Below, one piece after another: positions 35,467-43,973 of a DNA stretch of 64,000 bases. Source of the DNA: Salinithrix halophila (lineage in GTDB: Bacteria; Bacillota; Bacilli; Thermoactinomycetales; DSM-45169); NCBI RefSeq assembly GCF_042650125.1, contig NZ_JBHSAP010000003.1:1-64000 (forward strand). Reading direction: 5' to 3'. The number at the start of each line of letters is the position of its first letter. Position 1 is the first letter of the stretch. The position numbers were made by a program, and so were the translations under genes. Below the pieces are notes generated by a model, which had not been told where the DNA came from, did no database searches, and worked only from the letters and a program-made list of their open reading frames with translations.

Positions 35467-36467
35467 CCGTTTGCCGCAAAATGGTTATACCCTTTTTGAG
35501 TTAATGGTTTTCGTTTCCCGTTTTCTACATAGTCTACCCCTGGGGTTCCCGCTTCCACCCAGCCGACGGGGATCAGGTCAATTCCGCAAGCGGTCGCCCG
35601 CTCCCGGAGTGCCTCCCAGGTGTCTCTGGAGCCTGTCCCCAAAAGCTGAAAGTCCTCCCCGCCACTCAACGCCCAGTTGAGCGGATCGATTCCGCACTCC
35701 CATGCATAAGCCCGCATATCCGGCGCCAAAGGAATTCGCTCCCCCTCCAGCACCAGCCGGACTCCGCTCGCTTCGGCAATCTCGGAAGCCTCCTGCGCCA
35801 ATCCGTCACTGATGTCATCACAGGCCGGGACTAAGCCGGAGGCAAGGAGCAAACGGCCTGCATCCACTCGGGGAATAGGGCGTTGATGAGCTTGAACCAA
35901 GGAGGAAAAACACCCTTGCCACTCCTCAGCATCTTCCCGTTGAAGGAGATGAAGCCCGGCAGCAGAGCTCCCCAAATCTCCCGTAACAAAGACGATATCC
36001 CCCGGTCGGGCAGATGATCGCAACAGGGCTTTCCCTTTCTCCACTTCTCCCAGCAGCGTGATTGTCAGGACCAGATGCTTCGGAGAACGGACGGTATCCC
36101 CGCCAAGGATGGATACTCCGAAGCGCTGGGCCGCTTCTCCCAATCCCCGGTAAACCTCCGCCAATTGGCCATCCGACCACTCTTCCGGTGCCGCCAGGGA
36201 AATGACCGCCCCAATGGGATTGCCGCCCATGGCCGCGATATCACTGATATTGGCAGCCATCCCCTTCCAGCCGATATCCGAGGCGGCCATGGTACAGGGA
36301 AGGAAATGAACGGTTTCCATCATCGTATCACAGGTTACCACCAGGGACATCCCCGACCGAGGACAGATAACGGCGGCGTCATCTCCTACGTCCACTTCCA
36401 CCTCGTTTCCCGGTCGGGGCCGGTGCCGAAGCAACTCCCGGATCAACTGGAATTCATCCCTCATCAT
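35463..36467 (-). CDS. thiL: Thiamine-monophosphate kinase
   Basis: About 334 aa, PurM-like fold, phosphorylating thiamine monophosphate to the diphosphate. DVGDDAAVI near residue 25, the D-x-M-x-E-x-V-H-F segment DTMMETVHF, and SGGEDFQLL near residue 260 are ThiL motifs. The start is one of two adjacent ATG codons (36467 or 36464), preceded by AAGGGG; an in-frame ATG ten codons earlier lacks an SD at normal spacing. First gene of the thiL-tsaE-tsaB-rimI-tsaD operon. Confidence 0.94.
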   Translation of the reverse strand: MMRDEFQLIRELLRHRPRPGNEVEVDVGDDAAVICPRSGMSLVVTCDTMMETVHFLPCTMAASDIGWKGMAANISDIAAMGGNPIGAVISLAAPEEWSDGQLAEVYRGLGEAAQRFGVSILGGDTVRSPKHLVLTITLLGEVEKGKALLRSSARPGDIVFVTGDLGSSAAGLHLLQREDAEEWQGCFSSLVQAHQRPIPRVDAGRLLLASGLVPACDDISDGLAQEASEIAEASGVRLVLEGERIPLAPDMRAYAWECGIDPLNWALSGGEDFQLLGTGSRDTWEALRERATACGIDLIPVGWVEAGTPGVDYVENGKRKPLTQKGYNHFAANG

Positions 36468-36507
36468 GGACACCCCTTCCCCTTTCATCTTCGACAAAAA
36501 ACCTATA

Positions 36508-36534
36508 CAAAAACCGCAGCCGATAAGCTGCGGT
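36508..36534 (-). terminator. Terminator of tRNA array 1
   Basis: On the minus strand CCGCAGC-TTATC-GGCTGCGG with a following TTTTT lies directly after the tRNA-Gly gene, separating the array from the thiL operon. Confidence 0.88.
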
Positions 36535-36541
36535 CCGTCTT

Positions 36542-36615
36542 TGGAGCGGGTGAAGGGAATCGAACCCTCGCATTCGGCTTGGAAGGCCGATGTTCTACCA
36601 CTGAACTACACCCGC
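36542..36615 (-). tRNA. tRNA-Gly(TCC)
   Basis: Full cloverleaf, with acceptor GCGGGTG/CACCCGC, anticodon loop CTTCCAA (anticodon TCC) and encoded CCA. Last gene of tRNA array 1. Confidence 0.96.
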
Positions 36616-36637
36616 ATAATCACTGGTTCTCTTTTAA

Positions 36638-36714
<77 letters not shown>

Positions 36715-36736
36715 GAAAGCAATGAAGAAAGAAAAT

Positions 36737-36823
36737 TGGTGCGGTCGGCGAGACTCGAACTCGCACGGCCTTGCGGCCACTACCCCCTCAAGATAGCGTG
36801 TCTGCCGATTCCACCACGACCGC
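36737..36823 (-). tRNA. tRNA-Leu(GAG)
   Basis: Class II tRNA with a long variable arm (GTGGCCGCAAGGCCGTGC). Anticodon stem CTATC/GGTAG with loop TTGAGGG gives anticodon GAG. CCA is encoded. Confidence 0.93.
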
Positions 36824-36841
36824 CCGTTTCTTAAAATTGTC

Positions 36842-36925
36842 TGGTGCGGGTGGAGGGACTCGAACCCCCACGCCGGAGGCGCTAGATCCTAAATCTAGTG
36901 CGTCTGCCAATTCCGCCACACCCGC
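36842..36925 (-). tRNA. tRNA-Leu(TAG)
   Basis: Class II tRNA; anticodon stem CTAGA/TCTAG with loop TTTAGGA gives anticodon TAG. CCA is encoded. First gene of tRNA array 1. Confidence 0.95.
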
Positions 36926-36995
36926 AAAATAACGCTGTTTCAACCTCTGATTGGCTTCAGCGTCGAAATGTCTTCGCCTCGCGTCGACAAGAACT

Positions 36996-37024
36996 ATCTT
37001 ACCACGGGGCATAGGTTGAGTCAA
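36996..37024 (-). promoter_or_regulatory. Promoter of tRNA array 1
   Basis: On the minus strand TTGACT (37019-37024) and TAAGAT (36996-37001) with a 17-nt spacer, about 70 nt upstream of tRNA-Leu(TAG). Confidence 0.75.
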
Positions 37025-37461
37025 GCGGTTTTTCAAAAAAGAAGTGAGGGATCCTTTTTTGGCTGCTTATCTAGGGTTCCTTTTGGGCATTTTCATAGAT
37101 TTACCAGATGACTTGAGGTATCATTAAGAGACATAGGCAAGAAGAATCGTCGTTGTCCTGCCCCTTGGGTTAAGTTTCGACAGAAGGGGGGTAGGACAGT
37201 GGAGCTGGTTAAAATCGGCCTTTGTCAAGATAGTTATCGCAATTTACTTGAAATTATATTAAGACAAAAGAAAAGCGATTGAAACGATCTACAGACACAT
37301 TGAGTTTTCTAGAATAGGAAACGAATTCATCTAAGAAAGGGTCATAATATTTTTGGTAGTGTCCACTTTCTTGACAGAGGCCTAATCATATTAAAGTATC
37401 TGTTTTATCTTACCTTACCATGTTATATTTTTTAAAGGTAGATATTATAGGGAGGTTAAAT
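37025..37461. other. AT-rich intergenic region with possible gene remnants
   Basis: About 430 nt between tRNA array 1's promoter and the DUF4386 gene. A 27-codon ORF (GTG 37199 to TGA 37282) has a purine-rich stretch before it but no recognisable product. A segment near 37356 reading TAGTGTCCACTTTCTTGACA resembles an insertion-sequence end, but no partner repeat was found. Base composition is clearly AT-richer than the core genome. Confidence 0.35.
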
Positions 37462-38160
37462 ATGTTGAGAAAGAGTGCAAGTTCAGATAGAAGGTCTGCA
37501 GTAATTACTGGATTGTTATTAATAGCCGGGATGGTTGCGGGTATATTTAGTGTTGTTCCTGTTATAGATGGAGCAGACTACATAGTCAAGGCTATTACAT
37601 ATGAAAACCAGGTACTAATAGGAGCGTTTTTCCAGTTGTTAATGGTTGCTGCATATGTTGGTATTCCTATTTTGATGTATCCAATTTTAAGTAAGCATAA
37701 TAAAGGTTTAGCTCTTGGATCTGTTGCTTTCGGCATTATTGCAGGTGTGTTCATTATTATTGGTGTAATCATTCTTCTGTTGCTATTGACATTAAGCCAC
37801 GAATTTACAAAAGTTGGAACTCTGGATGAATCGTATTTTCAGACCTTAGGTGGATTGTTGCAAGCAGGACGTGATTTGGTAAACCATGTGGCAACGACAC
37901 TGGCATTTGTTTTGGCTATGCTCTTGTTTAACTGCATATTTTACCAAACAAAACTAGTTCCACGTTGGTTGTCAGTTTGGGGTCTTATTGGATCTACATT
38001 GTCCATATTGGCAAGCTTATTATTTATGATTCGCTTCATCGGTCTGGATGAAACCTACATGATGTTGAACATTCCAATAGCCTTTCAACAATTGGTTTTG
38101 GCTATATGGCTAATTGTTAAAGGCTTCAACCCAACGGTACAGGATTCTGTATCAAATTAG
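37462..38160 (+). CDS. DUF4386 family membrane protein
   Basis: A 232-aa protein with about six membrane helices, matching DUF4386 by its layout and the motif RWLSVWGLIGSTLSILASL near residue 185. The function is unknown. ATG 37462 follows GGGAGG at 6 nt; an in-frame ATG 14 codons upstream lacks an SD. Codon use is AT-rich compared with neighbours, which suggests transfer. It sits beside a tRNA array, a common integration site. Confidence 0.75.
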   Translation: MLRKSASSDRRSAVITGLLLIAGMVAGIFSVVPVIDGADYIVKAITYENQVLIGAFFQLLMVAAYVGIPILMYPILSKHNKGLALGSVAFGIIAGVFIIIGVIILLLLLTLSHEFTKVGTLDESYFQTLGGLLQAGRDLVNHVATTLAFVLAMLLFNCIFYQTKLVPRWLSVWGLIGSTLSILASLLFMIRFIGLDETYMMLNIPIAFQQLVLAIWLIVKGFNPTVQDSVSN

Positions 38161-38383
38161 TATGAAGGCTCTAGAAAAGCAGGTGTAAATGAAATGAATA
38201 AATAAGAAAGTTTTTGGGACAAAACAGCAAGCATACAGGTTGCGGTTGAAGTCAAGCAAGACGGATGAGGGGTACGAGATACGTAGTTTTTTTAAAGTCA
38301 GAAATGCGGGGGTTTTCTCTTACCTTAACAGACCACGTTAGAGATCAACGACGCTTATGGAAGCCCCCCGATTGATGCTCCTC

Positions 38384-39541
38384 TCACAATTTCCATCCAT
38401 GGGACGTTCCAACCGCTATCACATACTCCTCCGGCTTTATCCATCGTTTTTGAATCAACTGACGGGCAGCGGCTAGAATCGTGGCGGAGGACAATTCCAG
38501 ATAGAGCCCATGCTGCTCCAGTTCCTCCTGGGCGGCAGAAGCTTCTTCGGCACCGACTACCACAGCACTACCCTCGGTCTCCTGTAGTGCTGATACTGCC
38601 TGCCAAGCAACCGTGTTGCCTCCAATGGAAAGAAGCGGTGTATGGCCATCGGTAAACTCCTTGCGCCAGTCTTCTCCCACCAAGACTTCACTCAGACGTG
38701 GGATCGGCTCTATGGCTACCAAGCGGGGGATACGCTGGATGAGACCGATACGAGATAACTCATCAAAGCCTTCTTTGATTCCCCACAGTAGATCTCCGCG
38801 AGAGGTCGGTACCAGTACGGCATCGGGTGCCCGATTCCCTGACTGTTCGTAGATTTCATAGGCAATCGTTTTATAACCCTGAACACCACAGGGGTGGCTT
38901 CCGACCGGGGGATTGATGTAATTCGTGACCGGGAAATAGCCCTCTTCTTCCACGAAACGGTGCATGAGCTCCCAGCGTTCATGGGGCTGATTCATGAGAA
39001 GCAACTTTGCTCCAGTGCCTTGGATCGCTTTTTGTAACCCTTTGTTGAGGTTTTCTTGGGAGATGACTACACAGTCCAGCCCAGCAAAAGCGGCATAGGA
39101 GGTCACCGACAAGCCGGCGTTTCCACTCGATGCTGTGACAAGGACACGTGCGTCGGTCTCCAATGCCCGAGCTATAACGAGGGGACTAAAGCGGTCCTTG
39201 TGAGAACCGGTGGGGTTTTGTCCTTCATCTTTCATCCGAAAAGAGCTGATCCCTAGCTTGTCAGCTAGGCGAGGAAGCTCCAACAACGGGGTATTTCCCT
39301 CACCAAGCGTTGGAAAAATCGTATACGGCAACCGATTTCCATAACGCATCATGCCCGGTTTCTTCCCATCCCGATCCCAAGGGAGCATGGAACGGTAATC
39401 CACTCGCAGGCTAGACGGATGTCCCGATTGCCGGCAAGCCGGACATCCAGTAAAAAAGTCTCCCTCCTGATAAGAAGTACCACAACGGATACAGGTCAAA
39501 CCCTTAACAAGAGGGTTCCGGCAAAACGTATGAATGGTCAT
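38384..39541 (-). CDS. Threonine synthase-like PLP enzyme
   Basis: A 385-aa fold-type II PLP enzyme. An N-terminal zinc ribbon (CIRC at residues 18-21 and CPAC at 33-36) precedes the catalytic domain. The PLP lysine is in GSHKDRF near residue 113, and VTASSGNAGLSV binds the phosphate-side substrate. It resembles threonine synthase, but the zinc ribbon and the C terminus suggest a paralogous branch, so the real reaction is uncertain. It stands alone, without other threonine genes. Confidence 0.78.
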   Translation of the reverse strand: MTIHTFCRNPLVKGLTCIRCGTSYQEGDFFTGCPACRQSGHPSSLRVDYRSMLPWDRDGKKPGMMRYGNRLPYTIFPTLGEGNTPLLELPRLADKLGISSFRMKDEGQNPTGSHKDRFSPLVIARALETDARVLVTASSGNAGLSVTSYAAFAGLDCVVISQENLNKGLQKAIQGTGAKLLLMNQPHERWELMHRFVEEEGYFPVTNYINPPVGSHPCGVQGYKTIAYEIYEQSGNRAPDAVLVPTSRGDLLWGIKEGFDELSRIGLIQRIPRLVAIEPIPRLSEVLVGEDWRKEFTDGHTPLLSIGGNTVAWQAVSALQETEGSAVVVGAEEASAAQEELEQHGLYLELSSATILAAARQLIQKRWIKPEEYVIAVGTSHGWKL

Positions 39542-39789
39542 CCCCTCCCAGTCCTTGTTGTCTCTTTATTCCGGCTTAAAATGCCTATCCAGGTTGGGAC
39601 ATAGTAATATGAATAAACTAGATTAGTTCTTCTAATTATTCTTGCCAATGCCGTTTAAAATCCCGATCCAACTGTTTCAGCAAAGCCGTTGGCTCCCTCT
39701 ATTTATCCTTCTATAAATGATAGCACAAATTATTTAAAGGAGCGCGGACGACAGAGGAAACCCCGTTTGTAATCATGTCCAGTCATGAA

Positions 39790-39822
39790 AACAAAAATCC
39801 CCGACCGTTAGGCCGAGAATGG
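39790..39822 (-). terminator. Terminator of the 38-aa peptide gene
   Basis: On the minus strand CTCGGCC-TAA-CGGTCGGGG (one G-T pair per arm) is followed by ATTTTTG, 13 nt after the peptide stop. Confidence 0.7.
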
Positions 39823-39834
39823 GTGTTCATCCAA

Positions 39835-39951
39835 TTAGTCAGGTTGTAGATGGGCCATGAGCCAATCAAACGTAACCAACGACACGAGCGTGAAGAGAAC
39901 AAAAAGGCCAATAAGGATACCTATTATTTTAACGAACTTGTATCCACTCAT
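39835..39951 (-). CDS. Small single-helix membrane peptide (38 aa)
   Basis: A 38-codon ORF starting MSGYKFVKIIG, with a hydrophobic helix (residues 8-28) and the polar end WLMAHLQPD. GGGAGG lies 6 nt upstream of the ATG, and a Rho-independent terminator follows the stop, so it has all parts of a gene. No family is recognised. It lies upstream of the threonine-synthase-like gene, in the same direction. Confidence 0.6.
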   Translation of the reverse strand: MSGYKFVKIIGILIGLFVLFTLVSLVTFDWLMAHLQPD

Positions 39952-40040
39952 TACTTACCTCCCTCAGGGTTTTCATCCCTACTGCTGAAAAGATTCTAAC
40001 AATCCGTCTTAACGATGTGATCCTCCCTGGCCTGAAACCC

Positions 40041-40160
40041 TTAAATCCCCAGTACTGAGGCGATCACCAAGGTCATGAAGGTAACAGCCGCTATCATCTT
40101 AAAAAGACAGCCCATGGGGGTCCCCCATTTCTTTTTTGCTCATAAAAAAGAACTCCTTGT
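40041..40160 (-). pseudogene. Possible frameshifted small membrane peptide gene
   Basis: AAGGAG lies 9 nt before an ATG (40151) reading MSKKEMGD and ending after 14 codons. The next frame starts at an overlapping ATG (40115) and gives a 24-residue hydrophobic peptide beginning MGCLFKMIAAV and ending at 40041. Removing one G from the GGGGG run joins both parts into one 33-residue membrane peptide. It is either a frameshifted gene, a sequencing error in a homopolymer, or two overlapping tiny ORFs. Confidence 0.4.
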
Positions 40161-40404
40161 AACTTATACGTTTTTTGGTATATTTGTCGAGGTTCCCTTT
40201 CGCTGTTTTTCCAAACCTTTACCGATATTCTGTATGATTGCTCTTTATAGCTGTCTTTTTCTATTAAATTTAACAGCCAATCTCAAAAATATCCCGGCAC
40301 AAACCCCCGGGCCCATCTTCAAACCAAAGCCAGTTGTTTCTCCCGGCTTCTCTTGTCAGATGAATTTGTTTTCGTGAGTAGGAACCGACATATCTGCACA
40401 TACT

Positions 40405-40442
40405 AAAAGCGGCAAACCATCCTGTCGGATTGGTTTGCCGCG
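40405..40442 (-). terminator. Terminator of tRNA array 2
   Basis: On the minus strand GCGGCAAACCAATCC pairs with GGATGGTTTGCCGC, followed by TTTT. It lies just after the last tRNA (Lys). Confidence 0.85.
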
Positions 40443-40454
40443 TACGTTCTATAT

Positions 40455-40530
40455 TGGTGAGCCATGCAGGGCTCGAACCTGCGACACCCTGATTAAAAGT
40501 CAGGTGCTCTACCAACTGAGCTAATGGCTC
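40455..40530 (-). tRNA. tRNA-Lys(TTT)
   Basis: Acceptor GAGCCAT/ATGGCTC, anticodon loop CTTTTAA (TTT), encoded CCA. Last gene of tRNA array 2. Confidence 0.96.
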
Positions 40531-40535
40531 ACGGT

Positions 40536-40610
40536 TGGCTGGGGCGGTAGGGATCGAACCTACGCATCACGGAGTCAAAGTCCGTTGCCTTACCGCTTGG
40601 CTACGCCCCA
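40536..40610 (-). tRNA. tRNA-Gln(TTG)
   Basis: Acceptor TGGGGCG/CGCCCCA with discriminator G, anticodon loop CTTTGAC-type (TTG), encoded CCA. Confidence 0.95.
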
Positions 40611-40654
40611 TCACTTCAATAGGATAGAAGGATAAGGGTGCTTTAATAAAAAAT

Positions 40655-40731
40655 TGGGGCGACCAGTGGGAATCGAACCCACGAATGCCGGAGCCACAAT
40701 CCGGTGCGTTAACCACTTCGCCATGGCCGCC
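40655..40731 (-). tRNA. tRNA-His(GTG)
   Basis: Anticodon GTG. An extra 5' G (position -1) faces C73, the identity element of histidine tRNA. CCA is encoded. Confidence 0.95.
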
Positions 40732-40738
40732 ATAATAA

Positions 40739-40815
40739 TGGCGGAGCTGACGGGACTCGAACCCGCGACCTCCGGCGTGACAGGCCGGCGTGAACTCCAA
40801 CTTCACCACAGCTCC
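40739..40815 (-). tRNA. tRNA-Asp(GTC)
   Basis: Acceptor GGAGCTG/CAGCTCC with discriminator G73, anticodon loop CTGTCAC (GTC), encoded CCA. Confidence 0.95.
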
Positions 40816-40820
40816 GCGTA

Positions 40821-40895
40821 TGGTGGACGGTGACGGGATTGAACCGCCGACCCCCTGCGTGTGAAGCAGGTGCTCTCCCCCTGAGCTAACCGTCC
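40821..40895 (-). tRNA. tRNA-Val(CAC)
   Basis: Acceptor GGACGGT/ACCGTCC, anticodon loop TTCACAC (CAC), encoded CCA. Confidence 0.94.
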
Positions 40896-40901
40896 GATAC
40901 C

Positions 40902-40977
40902 TGGTGACCCGTAGGGGATTCGAACCCCTGAATGCCAGCGTGAAAGGCTGGTGTGTTAACCGCTTCACCAACGGGCC
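40902..40977 (-). tRNA. tRNA-Glu(TTC)
   Basis: Acceptor GGCCCGT/ACGGGTC with a G-T pair at position 2, anticodon loop CTTTCAC (TTC), encoded CCA. Confidence 0.95.
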
Positions 40978-41006
40978 TTGTGTCTAAAGCGCTTGTGGAA
41001 CAAATA

Positions 41007-41099
41007 TGGCGGAGAGAGCGGGATTCGAACCCGCGCGGGGCCATAGAGCCCCCTAACGGTTTAGCAAACCGTCCTCTTCGGCCTCTTGAGTATCTCTCC
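41007..41099 (-). tRNA. tRNA-Ser(GCT)
   Basis: Class II tRNA, 93 nt with a long variable arm. Anticodon loop TTGCTAA (GCT), encoded CCA. Confidence 0.95.
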
Positions 41100-41103
41100 T
41101 CAT

Positions 41104-41178
41104 TGGCTCCTCCGGCAGGACTCGAACCTGCAACCTACCGGTTAACAGCCGGACGCTCTACCATTGAGCTACGGAGGA
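41104..41178 (-). tRNA. tRNA-Asn(GTT)
   Basis: Acceptor TCCTCCG/CGGAGGA, anticodon loop CTGTTAA (GTT), encoded CCA. The outermost anticodon-stem pair is T-T (27-43). First gene of tRNA array 2. Confidence 0.94.
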
Positions 41179-41200
41179 CCACTTGAAAGCGACATGATTC

Positions 41201-41229
41201 ATTATAACGGATGAGAGGAGAAAAAGCAA
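41201..41229 (-). promoter_or_regulatory. Promoter of tRNA array 2
   Basis: On the minus strand TTGCTT (41224-41229) and a perfect -10 TATAAT (41201-41206) have a 17-nt spacer, about 20 nt before tRNA-Asn. Confidence 0.8.
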
Positions 41230-41450
41230 GAGTTTTTTTAACCTCTTAACCGCCGCATTTCATATGAGGCCCGTCCCTCAAGGCGCTTTAACAGAGTAGC
41301 ATACATCTGATGAAGACGTCAACGGTTTTTTCGAGAAAAAATCGCCTGATATTCTCCTGCTCAAAAGGGCTGATCGAAGACTGTATGAAAGGGAACCGAT
41401 GTCCTGTAGAATCCTTTGTGGTCGTCGAGCCTATATGTCTCCATGGCCCT

Positions 41451-41912
41451 TCAACGGTGCTTCAGACGAAGAGTATCCGGCGAAAGGGTTTGTCTGAAGC
41501 CGAAAGATGCCGACCGGTCTGCATCTTCCTTCTCCCGTGCGACCACTTGCACCTCGGTGACGGATTTGACATTGAGGCAGTTACTGCTCCCGTCAGGAAC
41601 GTAGAGACGGAGGGGTCCTCCTCGTTCAAGAGGGCGTCCCTCCTGACGCTGATAAAGGAAAAAAGCTTGCTCCAATTCCTTCAGGGGAATATCCGCCTGA
41701 AATTCGTCCGCAGCGATAAAGCGTACATGGGTTGCACCGCGGGTAAGCACAGCATACCCTAGAACGGCTTTTAAGCTGACCGCCTTCCCGTCCACTCCTG
41801 GTACCCGTTCCTCGGGACGGACGGACCCATCATTCATTCGGTTGGCGATTTCCTCTGTCAATTCATAGGGAGACTCCACCGCTCCCACTACCTTCACACG
41901 CCAGTTTCCCAT
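41451..41912 (-). CDS. Molybdopterin-oxidoreductase-fold protein (sulfite oxidase-like)
   Basis: A 153-aa cytosolic protein resembling the sulfite oxidase-like (Oxidored_molyb) fold: VKVVGAVESPYELT at the start, FIAADEFQADIPL near residue 70 and GGPLRLYVPDG near residue 105. The segment where the Mo-ligating cysteine of that family is normally found has no Cys; the only Cys lies later in NCLNVKSV. So it may bind cofactor weakly or serve as a carrier. ATG 41912 follows AAGGAG at 6 nt. It is the last gene of the Moco cluster. Confidence 0.65.
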   Translation of the reverse strand: MGNWRVKVVGAVESPYELTEEIANRMNDGSVRPEERVPGVDGKAVSLKAVLGYAVLTRGATHVRFIAADEFQADIPLKELEQAFFLYQRQEGRPLERGGPLRLYVPDGSSNCLNVKSVTEVQVVAREKEDADRSASFGFRQTLSPDTLRLKHR

Positions 41913-41966
41913 CAAATTCTCCTTTCCATCGACCCTCTAATCCGCCGTTGATAGATCCAGCCCCGG

Positions 41967-42458
41967 TTAATCGTGATCACCGAATCTTTCAGTCAATATT
42001 TCCAAGGCATGAGGAAGCACATCGAGGATCGCCTCTAGGCACTCACGTACTGCTTTGGGACTTCCCGGCAGATTGATGATCAGCGTAGAGCCTCGAATTC
42101 CTGCCACCGAGCGGGAGAGGACAGCGAACTTCGTTTTTTCCAATGAGGCGAGTCGCATCGCCTCGGGAATTCCCGGCACCTCCCGCTCGATGACGGAACG
42201 GGTGGCTTCTGGTGTAACATCCCGGGGAGCAAACCCCGTGCCACCCGTGGTGAGGATGAGATCCACCTGTTCCTGATCACACATACGGATCAGGGTGCGG
42301 CGGATCACTGCCCACTCGTCGGGGATCACCTCATGGACGATACGTTCCCCGCCGATACGCGTAACCAGGGTAGCAATTTCCCTGCCGCTCCGGTCTTCCC
42401 GTTCACCCCGGTAGCCTTTGTCACTGGCGGTTAAGATACCAACGCGCCACATGCTCAT
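41967..42458 (-). CDS. Molybdenum cofactor protein, MogA/MoaB family
   Basis: A 163-aa molybdopterin adenylyltransferase-type protein. GILTASDKGYRGEREDRSG, LILTTGGTGFAPRDVTPEAT and LIINLPGSPKAVRECL are the family motifs. It activates molybdopterin by adenylation before metal insertion by MoeA. Overlaps the moaC stop by four bases. MogA and MoaB cannot be separated by eye. Confidence 0.92.
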   Translation of the reverse strand: MSMWRVGILTASDKGYRGEREDRSGREIATLVTRIGGERIVHEVIPDEWAVIRRTLIRMCDQEQVDLILTTGGTGFAPRDVTPEATRSVIEREVPGIPEAMRLASLEKTKFAVLSRSVAGIRGSTLIINLPGSPKAVRECLEAILDVLPHALEILTERFGDHD

Positions 42459-42943
42459 CTTTCCTCCCGTTGATAATCGCCGCTCTTGCCCCCGGTTTTG
42501 GATAGAAGGCTTGTCTCTTCCACCGTCATCCCTTTATCCAAGGACTTACACATATCGTAAATGGTGAGAGCGGTCACGGAAGCGGCTGTCAGGGCTTCCA
42601 TCTCGACGCCGGTTACGTTGTCCGTCTTTACTGTCGCCTCAACCACCAGTCGCTCCACCCCTTCATAGGAAAAAATGATATCGGCTCCCCGGATCGGAAT
42701 CGGATGACACATGGGAATCAGTTCCGGCGTTTTCTTGGCAGCCATGATCCCCGCCACCTGGGCTACCGCCAGTACATCCCCCTTACTTACGCTCCCTTCC
42801 CGGATCGCCGTCAGGGTTTGTGGTTGCATACGGATGACGGCTCTGGCTGTCGCTGTCCGCCGGGTGACGGCTTTTCCGCTCACATCGACCATGCGGGCTC
42901 GTCCTTGATCATTGATATGGGTAAACGGATTTTCCTGGTTCAT
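42455..42943 (-). CDS. moaC: Cyclic pyranopterin monophosphate synthase
   Basis: A 162-aa MoaC. The FTHINDQGRARMVDVSGKAVT opening, the metal-independent active-site stretch PMCHPIPIRGADI and VTGVEMEALTAASVTALTIYDMCK are conserved. It makes cyclic pyranopterin monophosphate from the MoaA product. Lies 7 nt after moaA. Confidence 0.96.
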   Translation of the reverse strand: MNQENPFTHINDQGRARMVDVSGKAVTRRTATARAVIRMQPQTLTAIREGSVSKGDVLAVAQVAGIMAAKKTPELIPMCHPIPIRGADIIFSYEGVERLVVEATVKTDNVTGVEMEALTAASVTALTIYDMCKSLDKGMTVEETSLLSKTGGKSGDYQREER

Positions 42944-42950
42944 CCTCTTT

Positions 42951-43973
42951 TCAACCCCCGATATAAGACATTTCTACTTTCTTGCGAGGCGCGGTCGGGG
43001 TATCGGCGAGGCGTTCTTCCGAGTAACGGTCCTGCCGGTCCCGCCAAATGTTTCGAATGTGATTCGCCAACTGTTCATCGGTTTCCGCTTCCCGCAAAGG
43101 GCCTCGCAGATCGGTCCCCTCTGAAGCGAACAGGCAGGTATACAGCCGACCGTCCGCCGACAGGCGGGCCCGGGTGCAGCTACCGCAAAAGGTATCCGTT
43201 ACCGAGGAGATGACGCCGATTTCCTGATCGCTTCCCTCGTAACGATAACGGGATGCCACTTCACCGAAGTAATTGGGATCAACGGGTACAAGAGGCATCT
43301 CCCGATGAATACGGTTCACGATTTCCTGTTTGGAAACCACCTGGGAAAGATCCCACCCGTTGCTATTCCCTACATCCATGTATTCAATAAAGCGAAGGAT
43401 GTGGGCTTTATCCCGGAAAAAACGGGCCATGGGCAAGATCTGACTTTCATTGACCCCTTTCTGGACAACCATATTCACTTTAACCACCAAGCCAACCCGG
43501 GCGGCAGCCTCGATTCCCGAAAGGACACGGTCGACGGCGGATCGCCTCCCGGTCATCTCGGCAAAGACGGTTTCGTCCAAGGCATCGAGGCTGACATTGA
43601 TTCGATCCAGGCCCGCATCCCGAAGTGCTTCCGCCTGCTTTTCCAGCAGAGAGGCGTTGGTGGTCAGGGCCACATCACGGATCCCCGGCACCCCTTTAAT
43701 CATCCGAACCAGTTGGGGAAGATCCTTGCGGAGAAGAGGTTCCCCTCCAGTCAGACGGATTTTTTCCACACCGAAGCCCGAAAACAGGCGAACGAGTCGT
43801 GTGATCTCTTCAAAGGTAAGCAATTCTTTGCGGGGTAAAAAGGGATAATCAGGTCCGAAAACCTCTGCTGGCATACAGTACCGACAGCGAAAATTGCAAC
43901 GGTCAGTGATGGATACCCTCAGATCTCGGAGCGGTCGTCCCAATCGGTCTGTCACTGGTTCTGGTTGTCCCAT
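42951..43973 (-). CDS. moaA: GTP 3',8-cyclase
   Basis: A 340-aa radical SAM enzyme. The N-terminal cluster motif is CNFRCRYCMP (C-x3-C-x2-C), and the C-terminal second cluster site is FCGSCTRARL with a later CLF cysteine. It ends with YIGG, the conserved GG tail of MoaA. The first step of Moco synthesis from GTP. Overlaps moeA by 22 nt. Confidence 0.97.
   Translation of the reverse strand: MGQPEPVTDRLGRPLRDLRVSITDRCNFRCRYCMPAEVFGPDYPFLPRKELLTFEEITRLVRLFSGFGVEKIRLTGGEPLLRKDLPQLVRMIKGVPGIRDVALTTNASLLEKQAEALRDAGLDRINVSLDALDETVFAEMTGRRSAVDRVLSGIEAAARVGLVVKVNMVVQKGVNESQILPMARFFRDKAHILRFIEYMDVGNSNGWDLSQVVSKQEIVNRIHREMPLVPVDPNYFGEVASRYRYEGSDQEIGVISSVTDTFCGSCTRARLSADGRLYTCLFASEGTDLRGPLREAETDEQLANHIRNIWRDRQDRYSEERLADTPTAPRKKVEMSYIGG

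Noticed and set aside
40075..40377. A 100-codon plus-strand ORF
   Set aside because: No RBS, it crosses the small minus-strand peptide gene, and the product has no recognisable features.
40988..41002. cre-like AAAGCGCTTGTGG between tRNA genes
   Set aside because: Poor match to the cre consensus and no promoter at that point; treated as chance.
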